From: Elusimicrobiota bacterium
GTDB taxonomy: Bacteria; Elusimicrobiota; Elusimicrobia; Elusimicrobiales; UBA9959
DNA: 39,070 nt
Assembly (NCBI GenBank): GCA_016234365.1
Contig: JACRER010000010.1
Coordinates: 1 to 39,070, forward strand
Direction of reading: 5' to 3'
Part shown: piece after piece, positions 7,433-14,765 of the stretch
Layout: the number at the start of each line of letters is the position of its first letter
Numbering within the stretch: the stretch's first letter is position 1
Position numbers and translations under genes: made by a program
Notes under the pieces: model-generated
The model's input: only the letters and a program-made list of their open reading frames with translations
Told to the model about the DNA's origin: nothing
Databases searched by the model: none

Positions 7433-8104
7433 ATGCTTAAAAGAACGGTGTTATTTACCCTGGCGGTCATGCTGGCGGCAGGCTATTGCCGGGCAGGCGA
7501 CGCGGCGTCCGCCGCCAAACCGCGCGGCCAGTTCGCGCTCACTTATGACGACGGGCCGGGGTTCATTACCGGCGACCTGCTGGCGCTGCTGGAGCGCCGC
7601 AAGGCCAAGGCCACTTTCTTCATGCTGGGGGAGGCTGTGCGCGCCAACCCGGCCATGGCAAAAAAAGTGCGGGAAGCCGGCCACCTGGTGGCCAACCATA
7701 CCGATACGCACAAGAACTGGTTCAAAATAGGCAAGGCCGCGGACCGCGAAAAAGTGTTCGCCGCCGAGGTAGGCAGGGCGGAAGAGGCCATTGTAAAAGC
7801 CACCGGCGAGAAGCCGGCCATCCTGCGCATGCCCAACGGCTACACCGCGCCCTGGGTGCGCGAGGCCGCTAAAAGAATGGGCTACCGCACGGCCAACTGG
7901 GACTACGGCAGCGACTGGACCAAACTGCCCGAAGAGAAAATGATAGCCGAATACCTCAAGGCCGTGCGCGCCGGCAACGTACTGCTCATGCACGACGGCG
8001 GGGGGAAGAGCCGGCAGAAGACACTGCGCATAACCGCGGCCGTGCTCGACGAGGCGCAGCGCCTGGGGCTGGAACCGGTGCGGCTGGACGTGCTGCTTAA
8101 ATAA
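7433..8104 (+). CDS. Secreted polysaccharide deacetylase (NodB homology domain)
   Basis: This 223-residue carbohydrate esterase family 4 protein removes N- or O-acetyl groups from polysaccharides such as peptidoglycan or chitin-like polymers. The catalytic and metal-binding motifs are visible: TYDDGP (37-42, catalytic base and metal Asp) and HTDTH (His89 and His93). Later come RMPNGY, where RxPxG-type residues are expected, and a C-terminal LLMHDGG. The N-terminus is a signal peptide, probably cut after CRA near residue 21. The ATG at 7433 has a strong SD (GGAGGA at 7422-7427), so the longer in-frame extension is not used. The gene is about 15 nt after the exporter and probably in its operon. 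Confidence 0.92.
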   Translation: MLKRTVLFTLAVMLAAGYCRAGDAASAAKPRGQFALTYDDGPGFITGDLLALLERRKAKATFFMLGEAVRANPAMAKKVREAGHLVANHTDTHKNWFKIGKAADREKVFAAEVGRAEEAIVKATGEKPAILRMPNGYTAPWVREAAKRMGYRTANWDYGSDWTKLPEEKMIAEYLKAVRAGNVLLMHDGGGKSRQKTLRITAAVLDEAQRLGLEPVRLDVLLK

Positions 8105-8110
8105 ATTTTG

Positions 8111-8116
8111 TAGAAT
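8111..8116 (+). promoter_or_regulatory. -10 box (TAGAAT) of the tRNA-Leu / receiver transcript
   Basis: TAGAAT lies 8 nt before the tRNA-Leu 5' end, in a TTTTGTAGAAT context shared with the promoter at 1899-1904. I see no clear -35 element. There is no room for another promoter between the tRNA and the receiver gene. Confidence 0.5.
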
Positions 8117-8124
8117 AGCCGGGC

Positions 8125-8208
8125 GGGCGAGTGGCGGAATTGGTAGACGCACAGGTCTCAAAAACCTGCGATCTCACGATCATGAGGGTTCGATTCCCTC
8201 CTCGCCCA
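8125..8208 (+). tRNA. tRNA-Leu (anticodon CAA)
   Basis: The cloverleaf pairs GGGCGAG with CTCGCCC in the acceptor stem. The anticodon loop CTCAAAA gives anticodon CAA, reading the TTG codon. A long variable arm (around GATCTCACGATCATGA) is typical of leucine tRNAs, and the T arm carries GGTTCGATTCC. The discriminator is A and no CCA is encoded, in contrast with tRNA-Glu in the same window. The receiver gene starts 17 nt downstream. Confidence 0.95.
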
Positions 8209-8225
8209 GGGATTTAAAGGTGCTT

Positions 8226-8603
8226 ATGGCCAAGATCAAAGTACTGGTGGTGGACGACAATATCAACTTCCTGCAGCTGGCCCAGCTGGCGCTGGGCGCG
8301 GACGAATACGAGGTGCACACCGCCACCGACGGGCAGGATGGGTTCGAGCAGGCCAGGAAAGTGCGCCCGGACATTATCCTGATGGACGTAATGATGCCGC
8401 GCGTGTCCGGCCTGGAGCTGATGCGCATGCTGTTGGCGGAGGGCGACCTGAAAGAGATCCCGATCCTGGTGATGACCGCCAGCCACTTCGACCCGTCCAC
8501 CGAGCAGGTGTTCAAGCAGGAATCCAACGTGAAGGGCTTCCTGCAGAAGCCGTGCCCGGTGGATATCCTCAAGGCCTCCATAGCCAAAGCCCTTACGAAG
8601 TGA
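8226..8603 (+). CDS. CheY-like single-domain response regulator
   Basis: This 125-residue receiver domain has no output domain. The acidic pair is Asp10/Asp11, the phosphoacceptor is Asp54 in LMDVMMP, the conserved Thr is in VMTAS near residue 83, and the Lys is in LQKP near residue 107, so phosphorylation should be intact. The ATG at 8226 is preceded by AAAGG with good spacing. The gene begins 17 nt after tRNA-Leu and probably shares its transcript. It converges on the AI-2E-family gene, and a bidirectional terminator lies between them. No partner kinase is present in the window. Confidence 0.9.
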   Translation: MAKIKVLVVDDNINFLQLAQLALGADEYEVHTATDGQDGFEQARKVRPDIILMDVMMPRVSGLELMRMLLAEGDLKEIPILVMTASHFDPSTEQVFKQESNVKGFLQKPCPVDILKASIAKALTK

Positions 8604-8632
8604 TACCGGGGAGGCCGGGCCTCCACGCCAAA

Positions 8633-8660
8633 AAAAGAGGCGCCGCTTGGCGCCTCTTTT
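8633..8660. terminator. Bidirectional intrinsic terminator
   Basis: A 12-bp perfect stem (8633-8644 with 8649-8660) and a 4-nt loop GCTT form a GC-rich hairpin flanked by A runs on one side and T runs on the other. It works in either direction and sits between convergent genes ending at 8603 (plus) and 8677 (minus). Confidence 0.9.
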
Positions 8661-8676
8661 AATTTGCCGGGAAAGT

Positions 8677-9753
8677 TCAGGTGTAGGGGATGCTGATACG
8701 GGTGGGTTCCGGCTTGGGCTTCCAGCGGAACTCGGTTTCCTGCAGTTCCACGGCGATGTCCAGGATCTCCTTGATGATGCAGGTGACCGGGATGGAGAAC
8801 AGCACGCCCCAGAAACCCCCTATCTCCAGGCCGGCCATCAGCGCCAGCAGGATCACGGCCGGGTTGAGCGCCACGGCCTTTTTCATGATGTAGGGCTGCA
8901 GGAACCAGTCGTCGAGGAACCGCAGGCCGGCGAAGAAGGCCAGGATCTTGAGGATGGGCACTATGCTGCCGAACTGCAGGTAAGCCACTATGGAGGAGGC
9001 TATGGCCCCGACGATGGCGCCCAGGTAGGGCACGAGGCTGGAGATGCCTATGAGGATGGCTATCACCGACGCGTAGTTGAGGTCGAACAGGAGCAGGCCG
9101 GTGAAGGCGATGAGGAAGATTATGAACGCCTCGGTAAGGATGCCGCGCAGGTAGTTGCCCAGCGACGCGTCGATGCGCGAGGCGATGTGCAGCATCAGTT
9201 CGGCGTGGCGCGCCGTCAGGTGGTCCAGCAGGTAGTCGAAGATGCCGGCCCCGCCGAGCAGCATGAAGAACGTGATGAAGGGTATGATGAACAGGTAAGA
9301 CAGCGCCGGGATAACGCCCAGCAGGAACTGCGGGGCCGCCTCCAGCAGGTGGTCCAGCTTGGTTTCAAGCCGCAGCGAAGCCAGGAACGGGTAGTTGCGC
9401 ACTATCTTGGCGTTGAAGTTGAGCACGAACTGCTGCAGCCGGCTGGCGTACTGGGGCCAGGACTGCTGCAGCGATTCCAGGTCGAACGACAGGAAGTGGA
9501 ACAGCAGGTAGCACACCGTGAAGACCAGGGCGCCGGCGCCGAGGTAGAGGCCCGCCACCGCGTAGGTGCGCTTTATGCCGCGCACTTCGAAGTACTTTAT
9601 GACCGGGCTGATAACGTAGGCCAGGGCGGCGCTGAGGATGAAGGGGAACAGCGCGTTCTTTGCCAGCACTATGAAGTAGACCAGCGCCAGGCCTATGGCG
9701 ACCGGCAGCAGGAACTGCGCGTAGTTTTTCTTTGGCTGGGTTTCGGCTGGCAT
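8677..9753 (-). CDS. AI-2E family membrane protein
   Basis: This 358-residue polytopic protein has the typical layout of the AI-2E (PF01594) family: two or three hydrophobic helices at the N-terminus (about 12-80), an amphipathic central region (about 95-150) and a cluster of helices from 150 to the end. The sequence includes the family-typical segment around YLGAIVGAI and a DDWFLQPYIM-like block. Family members include transporters and antiporters, so no substrate is assigned. It is the last gene of the minus-strand regulatory operon, 11 nt after the cyclic-nucleotide-binding gene, with GGGAG before its ATG. Transcription should stop at 8633-8660. Confidence 0.9.
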   Translation of the reverse strand: MPAETQPKKNYAQFLLPVAIGLALVYFIVLAKNALFPFILSAALAYVISPVIKYFEVRGIKRTYAVAGLYLGAGALVFTVCYLLFHFLSFDLESLQQSWPQYASRLQQFVLNFNAKIVRNYPFLASLRLETKLDHLLEAAPQFLLGVIPALSYLFIIPFITFFMLLGGAGIFDYLLDHLTARHAELMLHIASRIDASLGNYLRGILTEAFIIFLIAFTGLLLFDLNYASVIAILIGISSLVPYLGAIVGAIASSIVAYLQFGSIVPILKILAFFAGLRFLDDWFLQPYIMKKAVALNPAVILLALMAGLEIGGFWGVLFSIPVTCIIKEILDIAVELQETEFRWKPKPEPTRISIPYT

Positions 9754-9764
9754 CGCGGCTCCCG

Positions 9765-10259
9765 TTACCTGGTTTCGCCCGGTTTCTCTATCATGGCGCG
9801 CAGGCGCGCCGACATTATCTTGGCCAGCTGCGCCGCTATGATCACGCCTATCGTGGGGCGGGCATAGAGCAGCGATTCCAGCTTTATCTTGAAGAGCATG
9901 AAGACCTTGGTGTCCTCCAGCGCGTAGGCGGTGGCGGTGCGGGGCATTTCCTCCAGCAGGGCCATCTCGCCAAAGAACTCGCCCGGGTTCACCTCGGCGA
10001 TAACTTCGCTCTTCTGCGTGGCCTTGTCCAGGCGCGCCAGGGCTATCTTACCGTCGAAGACTATGAACAGCGCCCGGCCTATGTCGCCCTGCGTGAAGAT
10101 GGTTTCGCCCTTGAGGTAGGTGCGCTCCTGCAGGCACTCGAGCACGTGGATCAGGTGCCGTTTCTTAATGCCCTCGAACAGGCTGATGCCCTTGAGGAAG
10201 CCCAGCTTGCCCAGTATCTCCTCGTCGTAGAGGCGGCTGAAGAGGCGGAAGGCTTTCAT
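9765..10259 (-). CDS. Cyclic nucleotide-binding domain protein
   Basis: In this 164-residue protein, a short N-terminal helical part precedes a CNB (cap family) domain at about 25-145. The phosphate-binding cassette is clear: PGEFFGEMALLEEMPRTATA, with the Glu and Arg that normally hold the cyclic nucleotide. There is no DNA-binding helix-turn-helix, so it is not a CRP-type activator. It may act by protein contact in a signalling complex with the neighbouring receivers. The start overlaps the stop of the DUF948-like gene by 4 nt (ATGA), which implies coupled translation. The ligand (cAMP, cGMP or other) cannot be assigned. Confidence 0.9.
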   Translation of the reverse strand: MKAFRLFSRLYDEEILGKLGFLKGISLFEGIKKRHLIHVLECLQERTYLKGETIFTQGDIGRALFIVFDGKIALARLDKATQKSEVIAEVNPGEFFGEMALLEEMPRTATAYALEDTKVFMLFKIKLESLLYARPTIGVIIAAQLAKIMSARLRAMIEKPGETR

Positions 10260-10510
10260 TTGTTGCCCGTGAAGAAGCCGTACACCATCTGCGCCGCCCG
10301 GAACCAGCCGGAGCTGACCGCGCCGGAGACGGATTTTACGGCGCCGATCACGGGGTCCAGGGCCGTCAGTTTACCGTCGGCGTTGAGCGCCAGGTATTCC
10401 ACGGCCTTGGCCGTGTGGCAGACCTGCTTGAGCGTTACTATGAACTGTGCCGCCAGGGCCACGAAGGCCAGCGTTACTATGACCGCGCAAACAACAAGTA
10501 TCGTGTTCAT
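10256..10510 (-). CDS. Small DUF948-like membrane protein
   Basis: This 84-residue protein starts with one transmembrane segment (about 3-27). It continues with a segment resembling DUF948/YtxG-like proteins and ends in a small hydrophobic and aromatic tail (SSGWFRAAQMVYGFFTGNK). The SD is good (GGAGG, 5 nt before the ATG). It overlaps the CNB gene by 4 nt and follows the receiver gene by about 30 nt. The function is unknown. As the only small membrane anchor in the operon it may tether the signalling proteins, which is inference. Confidence 0.7.
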   Translation of the reverse strand: MNTILVVCAVIVTLAFVALAAQFIVTLKQVCHTAKAVEYLALNADGKLTALDPVIGAVKSVSGAVSSGWFRAAQMVYGFFTGNK

Positions 10511-10541
10511 TTGTTCCTCCCGACCGAATATCCGTTTTGGG

Positions 10542-10916
10542 TCACTTCCCCAGGATGCGCCGCTCTAAAACCTTTACCCGCGCCACCAGCACGTCGTTGT
10601 CGAACGGCTTGGTAAGGTAATCGTCCGCCCCGCGCTCGTAGCCCTGCACCTGGTCTTCGGTGAAGGCTTTTATGGTGAGCAGCAGTACCGGCATGTTCTT
10701 GAACCTTTCGTCGGAGCGGATGCGCCCCAGCAGCTCTATGCCGTCCATCTCCGGCATGTTGATGTCCAGCACGGCCAGGTCCGCGCCCTCGGCTTGCAGG
10801 GCGTTCCAGGCCAGCAGCCCGTTCTCGTGAGCGGAGAGTTCGTAGCCGGCTTCGGAAAGCAGTTCCGTCACCAGCATCCTGAACGTATTGTCGTCGTCAG
10901 CCACCAGAACTTTCAT
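10542..10916 (-). CDS. CheY-like single-domain response regulator
   Basis: This 124-residue receiver domain has all key residues: acidic residues Asp7-Asp9, phosphoacceptor Asp51 in VLDINMPEMDG, Thr81 and Lys103 in LTKPFD. It has no output domain. A GGAGG sequence lies just before the ATG. It is downstream of the winged-helix protein with the degenerate receiver by 12 nt. The two may form a divided pair in which this one carries the phosphorylation and the other the DNA binding; that is a hypothesis from gene order only. Confidence 0.9.
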   Translation of the reverse strand: MKVLVADDDNTFRMLVTELLSEAGYELSAHENGLLAWNALQAEGADLAVLDINMPEMDGIELLGRIRSDERFKNMPVLLLTIKAFTEDQVQGYERGADDYLTKPFDNDVLVARVKVLERRILGK

Positions 10917-10928
10917 GCGTCCTCCGCC

Positions 10929-11651
10929 CTATCTGGCCGGCTCGGCTTTGTACATATAGCCGGCCCCGTACACGGTCTTGACGTTCTTGCCGTACTGGCC
11001 CAGTTTGTGCCTGAGCGTTTCCACGTGCTTGTCGATGGTTTCGCAGTTCACCTGGCCGGATTTCTCCTTCCAGATCTCGCTCATCAGAAAATCGCGCGTA
11101 ACTACCTGCTCCTCGTTGCAGACCAGCGTGGAGAGGATGTCGAACTCTTTGGGGGTGATGTTCTCCAGTTCGGCGGGTTTCTTCTTTTTAAGGCCCGCCA
11201 GGATGGTGCGCTTCACGCGGTCTATCTGCAGGTCGCCGTTCTTGGAGACCACCAGCGTGCGCAGGCAGACCAGGTTTGGGAGTATTCGGCGCAGATGAGC
11301 CTTTATCTTTGAAAGCAGTATGCGCTCGTCTATGTCCGCCATTACGAAGTCGTCGGCGCCGGCCTCCAGCAGTTCAGCTATTACGGCGTTGGCGGCCTTG
11401 TCCTTGTGGGCCACTGCGATGGCCGAGAGGTTGGCCCGGCCGGCTATAAAAGACTTGAAATCGGAGGGGGAGTGCAGGTCTTCCAGGCCCATGGCCACCA
11501 GGGCCAGGCCCTTGCGGCCTTCGCTGGCCCGCCCCAGGGCGGCCAGGGTCTCCACGCGCTCCACGCGCAGGCATTCCCTGGAAAAAAGCCGGTACCAGCT
11601 TTCTGAAAGCTTAAGGTCGCTGGTCACTATCCAAAGCGTAAAATCGGTCAT
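10929..11651 (-). CDS. OmpR/PhoB-type winged-helix regulator with a degenerate receiver
   Basis: This 240-residue protein has a receiver-like fold (about 4-122) joined to a C-terminal OmpR/PhoB winged-helix DNA-binding domain (about 135-236; ITPKEFDILSTL, then ETIDKHVETLRHKL and VYGAGYMY). The receiver lacks the phosphorylation machinery. The acidic pair is reduced to TSD at 10-12, the phosphoacceptor position falls in LVAMGLE (51-57) with no Asp, and the conserved Lys is replaced by Ala105 in FVMADID. It should therefore act without phosphorylation, or sense another input. It is first in the minus-strand operon and is preceded by a TATAAT box but no clear SD. Confidence 0.9.
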   Translation of the reverse strand: MTDFTLWIVTSDLKLSESWYRLFSRECLRVERVETLAALGRASEGRKGLALVAMGLEDLHSPSDFKSFIAGRANLSAIAVAHKDKAANAVIAELLEAGADDFVMADIDERILLSKIKAHLRRILPNLVCLRTLVVSKNGDLQIDRVKRTILAGLKKKKPAELENITPKEFDILSTLVCNEEQVVTRDFLMSEIWKEKSGQVNCETIDKHVETLRHKLGQYGKNVKTVYGAGYMYKAEPAR

Positions 11652-11680
11652 AAAACCGGACGGGACTCCGGCAAAAGGCT

Positions 11681-11686
11681 ATTATA
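11681..11686 (-). promoter_or_regulatory. -10 box (TATAAT) of the minus-strand regulatory operon
   Basis: A perfect TATAAT on the minus strand ends 29 nt before the ATG at 11651. The predicted transcript start would be near 11674. A -35 box is not obvious. Confidence 0.5.
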
Positions 11687-11809
11687 ACTAAAAATGCGGG
11701 TTCAGGTCCTGACTTTCGGTCTTCCCCGCGGGCCGGCGCCGCCGCGGACCCGCCACATTATCGTAACAATAGTTCGGGATTTCTTCGGGATTTGGCGGGC
11801 GTCGGCCGC

Positions 11810-11815
11810 TATAAT
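11810..11815 (+). promoter_or_regulatory. -10 box (TATAAT) at the head of the fibre locus
   Basis: A perfect TATAAT ends 12 nt before the ATG at 11828. Transcription would begin only about 6 nt before that ATG, and another ATG at 11816 directly abuts the box. No SD sequence is present. The arrangement matches the one before the 2275-residue gene at 15952. Confidence 0.55.
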
Positions 11816-11827
11816 ATGATTACGACT

Positions 11828-12916
11828 ATGACGCGCCCCGAGAAACAGTTCGCCAGCCTCCTGCCCGCCGCCTTAATGGCGGCTTTCTCGCTTTTTTCCG
11901 CCCGCCCCGTAGCGGCCGACGTTTCTTCCGGCGGCGAGTTCGCTATTGAGGCCTCGGTGCTGGATAACGGCGGCGGTGAGAGGCTTTCAGGGGGGGAATA
12001 CGCTTCCAGGGGGTCCCTGTCCCAGATCTCCCTGCCCGCCAACCAGGGGCTGGCCACCGGCGGCGAGTACGTTAACCGCGAGGGTTTTTATAACCCGCCA
12101 CACCTGACCTTCCAGAAAGGCCTGGCCGCGGTGATGAACATGCCCGGCGGCGAGATAAGCGTGACGCTGCCTCCCGCCTCCGTGGACAAGGACCGTTTCG
12201 ACATAACCATGAACCGCGACCCGCTGGCCTCCCCCATGGCCGTGGACCCCGGCAAAATAGGCGAGGCCAACAACAAGATAGTCCATAACGACGGCGAGTG
12301 GTCCCAGCTCTACCCCGGCGCGCTGGCCGAAATGAGCATCTTCGACGAGCAAAGCCTTTTCCTCAAGCCGCTGGCCAAGCCCGGCGTGCTCACCATGCGC
12401 TACTCCGACGCCAATAACGACGGCATCCTGGACGGCTCCACCCCGCCGGTGCGCATAGACACCCTTAACGCCTGGACGCTGGACCAGAACCGCAATATGT
12501 GGGTGCGCCTGCCAGACGCCGGCGCCAACCCCGGGGCCAAGACGGTGAGCGTGTTCTTCGGCGCGCCCGGCGTTTACGCCGTGATAGGCGCGCTGGACGA
12601 TTCCGTGCGCGACGTTTACGCCTTCCCCGTGCCCTTCCGCCCCAACGGGCCCCAGGCCGGCACCAACCAGGGCCAGACCGGCACCGAGGCCGACGGCATA
12701 ACCTTTACCAGCGTGCCGCAGTCCGGCAAGATAGAGATCTACACTCTGGACGGCCGCCTGGTGCGCAAGATAGCCATCCCAGACACCCTTATCATCCCCG
12801 ACGTGCGCTGGGACGTGCGGACCGCCGGCGGCGAGCGCGTGGACAGCGGCGTGTATATCTGGCGCGTGTACTCCGGGCATAACGTGAAGACCGGAAAGTT
12901 GATGGTAATCTGGTAG
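11828..12916 (+). CDS. Exported protein with FlgD-like C-terminal domain
   Basis: This protein has about 362 residues. A signal peptide (hydrophobic stretch LLPAALMAAFSLF, probable cut after PVAA) is followed by short SGGE(F/Y) repeats and a beta-rich middle. The C-terminal domain, about the last 95 residues, resembles FlgD Ig-like or T9SS-type C-terminal domains: YAFPVPFRPN, then IEIYTLDGRLVRKI, then VDSGVYIWRVYSG and a final KTGKLMVIW. Such domains often direct or anchor proteins at the cell surface in lineages related to Bacteroidetes, but no secretion machinery is visible here. I chose ATG 11828 over 11816 because a TATAAT ends at 11815. It is the first gene of the fibre locus. Confidence 0.8.
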   Translation: MTRPEKQFASLLPAALMAAFSLFSARPVAADVSSGGEFAIEASVLDNGGGERLSGGEYASRGSLSQISLPANQGLATGGEYVNREGFYNPPHLTFQKGLAAVMNMPGGEISVTLPPASVDKDRFDITMNRDPLASPMAVDPGKIGEANNKIVHNDGEWSQLYPGALAEMSIFDEQSLFLKPLAKPGVLTMRYSDANNDGILDGSTPPVRIDTLNAWTLDQNRNMWVRLPDAGANPGAKTVSVFFGAPGVYAVIGALDDSVRDVYAFPVPFRPNGPQAGTNQGQTGTEADGITFTSVPQSGKIEIYTLDGRLVRKIAIPDTLIIPDVRWDVRTAGGERVDSGVYIWRVYSGHNVKTGKLMVIW

Positions 12917-12938
12917 GGAACGGGTAGTTAACTATTTT

Positions 12939-14711
12939 ATGAACGCCGTGACCAACAAACTTAAAGGAGCGACCGCCAGCCGCGTGCTGCGCGGCCTCGC
13001 CCTTTTAGGCCTGTTGGAGTTCGGTGCTGGCACGGCCGCGGCCGAGGTGCCGGTCAAGTTCACCTATCAGGGCAACCTGCGTCAGAACGGCTTCCTGGTG
13101 AACGGGAGCCGCTCCATGGTGTTCCGCATATACGATTCTTCCACTTCAACCACCGCTCTCTGGACTAGTGGCGTCTATAACGTACAGTTGTCCACGGGCG
13201 TGTTCCGGGTGACGCTGGAACCGGCGCTCTCCGACTGGCAGGCCGGCAATCTCTGGCTGGAACTGGAAGTGGCCGGAGTGCGCATGTCACCCAGGGAGGA
13301 AGTCACTTCGTCTCCGTATTCGGTGAACAGCCTGATGGTGTCCGGTAAGCGCTACACTACAGCATCCTCGGCGCCGTCCTCGCCCACCCCGGTTTCCGGT
13401 GACCTCTGGATGGATACCGTTACCAATACCCTGAAGTTCTGGAATGGATCGGTATGGATGCTCACTTCCGGTTCCGGAGTCCCCGGAGTGCATGCCCATA
13501 CTCACGCTGCCGGAGGTTCGGACCCGATAGTCGACCTTGGTACCCATACCGTGCATGGCTACATAACCGTTTCTTCCGCGGTCAACGCCGGCTGGTTCTC
13601 AGGTGACGGTGCCAACCTCGGCAACCTCAATGCCTCGCAGTTGCTGTCCGGCACCGTTTCCGACGCGCGCCTTTCCGCCAATGTGGATCTGCTTGATGCC
13701 AACCAGACGGTGGTTGGGGCCAAGACCTTCATAAGCAGCGTCACCGTGGTTTCGCCGTTGGGCGTGATATCCGAGCGGGTTAAGTTCAACGATGATAATA
13801 TAACCGCCCAGCGCGCCACCGCGGCGCAGTACGGCGGCGTGGCTGTTTCAACGCATATTTATACCCCCGGGAACGTGTATGCGGCCCGCATCATAGGCGA
13901 CATTTCAGGGGCGTGGGGTCTCACCGGAGCCGATGACCTCGGCAATCACATCGCTACGATGACCTTGGATATGTCCGGTTTCGGCATCACCGCCGCCAAA
14001 TACGTCGTGGCATCCTCCTTCACGGCCACCGGGCCCGGCGGCTTTTACGGTCTGGGCTCCTCCATCACCGGCCTGGACGCTTCCGCCGTAACCCTCGGGA
14101 CGCTGTCGGGGAACAGGATAGGCAATGTTATAGTTTCCACCCACATAGTGGACGGGGCCATACAGAACCAGGATCTGGCCGACGCTTCCATTACCCGTAG
14201 CAAGCTCAACCAGTCCGGCTGTTCCGCAGGCCAGTTCCTGCAGTGGGACGGAGCGCAGTGGTCCTGCGTTACAGGTGGTTCGCTGGGTGTGGAGTCAGAT
14301 CCGCTGGCGATACATAACAGTGAACTGCCGGAGGGCACCACCTTCTACGTCTCCTCCGGTACCGCTAACAATCTCAATGTGAATTACTCCCTTACGGTGC
14401 AGGGCACGTCCCACCTTAAGGGCGCGCCCGGGCAGGAAGGCCTGCGCGTGGAGTCCACCGGCAACGTGGGGATAGGCCTCAGCGGCGCTGCGGCGCGGCT
14501 GCAGGTTAAGGGCTCCGATACCCAGAATTACAGCTTGGCGGTAGGTACCGGCACGGTCAACCAGGTGGTAGTCAGCACTTCAGGGGCGGTGGGCATCGGC
14601 ACGCAGGCTCCCAGGGCCCGGCTGGACGTGAGCGGGGAAGACCTCCCCGGCGGGTATATAGCGATCTTCAACTCGGGCCCCAAAGTGGCGGCCTGGCTGC
14701 GTAATAAATAG
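12939..14711 (+). CDS. Exported tail-fibre-like repeat protein
   Basis: In this 590-residue protein, a signal peptide (LRGLALLGLLEFGAGTAAA) precedes a beta domain (about 38-135: FTYQGNLRQNG ... SMVFRIYDSS ... ALW ... GVFRVTL ... SPYSVNS) that is common at the front of bacterial tail-fibre-like surface proteins. The middle holds stretches of the type SGDGANLGNLNASQL. A GCSAGQFLQWDGAQWSC module follows, then C-terminal 'GNVGIG....ARL.V' repeats. It ends VAAWLRNK, like the next gene's AAWIKKK. It starts 22 nt after the FlgD-domain gene with only a weak SD. The likely role is a surface fibre or adhesin; the ligand is unknown. Confidence 0.75.
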   Translation: MNAVTNKLKGATASRVLRGLALLGLLEFGAGTAAAEVPVKFTYQGNLRQNGFLVNGSRSMVFRIYDSSTSTTALWTSGVYNVQLSTGVFRVTLEPALSDWQAGNLWLELEVAGVRMSPREEVTSSPYSVNSLMVSGKRYTTASSAPSSPTPVSGDLWMDTVTNTLKFWNGSVWMLTSGSGVPGVHAHTHAAGGSDPIVDLGTHTVHGYITVSSAVNAGWFSGDGANLGNLNASQLLSGTVSDARLSANVDLLDANQTVVGAKTFISSVTVVSPLGVISERVKFNDDNITAQRATAAQYGGVAVSTHIYTPGNVYAARIIGDISGAWGLTGADDLGNHIATMTLDMSGFGITAAKYVVASSFTATGPGGFYGLGSSITGLDASAVTLGTLSGNRIGNVIVSTHIVDGAIQNQDLADASITRSKLNQSGCSAGQFLQWDGAQWSCVTGGSLGVESDPLAIHNSELPEGTTFYVSSGTANNLNVNYSLTVQGTSHLKGAPGQEGLRVESTGNVGIGLSGAAARLQVKGSDTQNYSLAVGTGTVNQVVVSTSGAVGIGTQAPRARLDVSGEDLPGGYIAIFNSGPKVAAWLRNK

Positions 14712-14765
14712 CGCGGAGCAAGTTACTCGACAGGGAGCGCAAAACGGAGCTTAATGGAGGAAGTT

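Noticed and set aside
7433-7500. A lipoprotein signal on the polysaccharide deacetylase
   Set aside because: A Cys lies at the end of the hydrophobic segment (AAGYC), but Tyr at position -1 does not fit a lipobox. An ordinary signal peptide is more likely.
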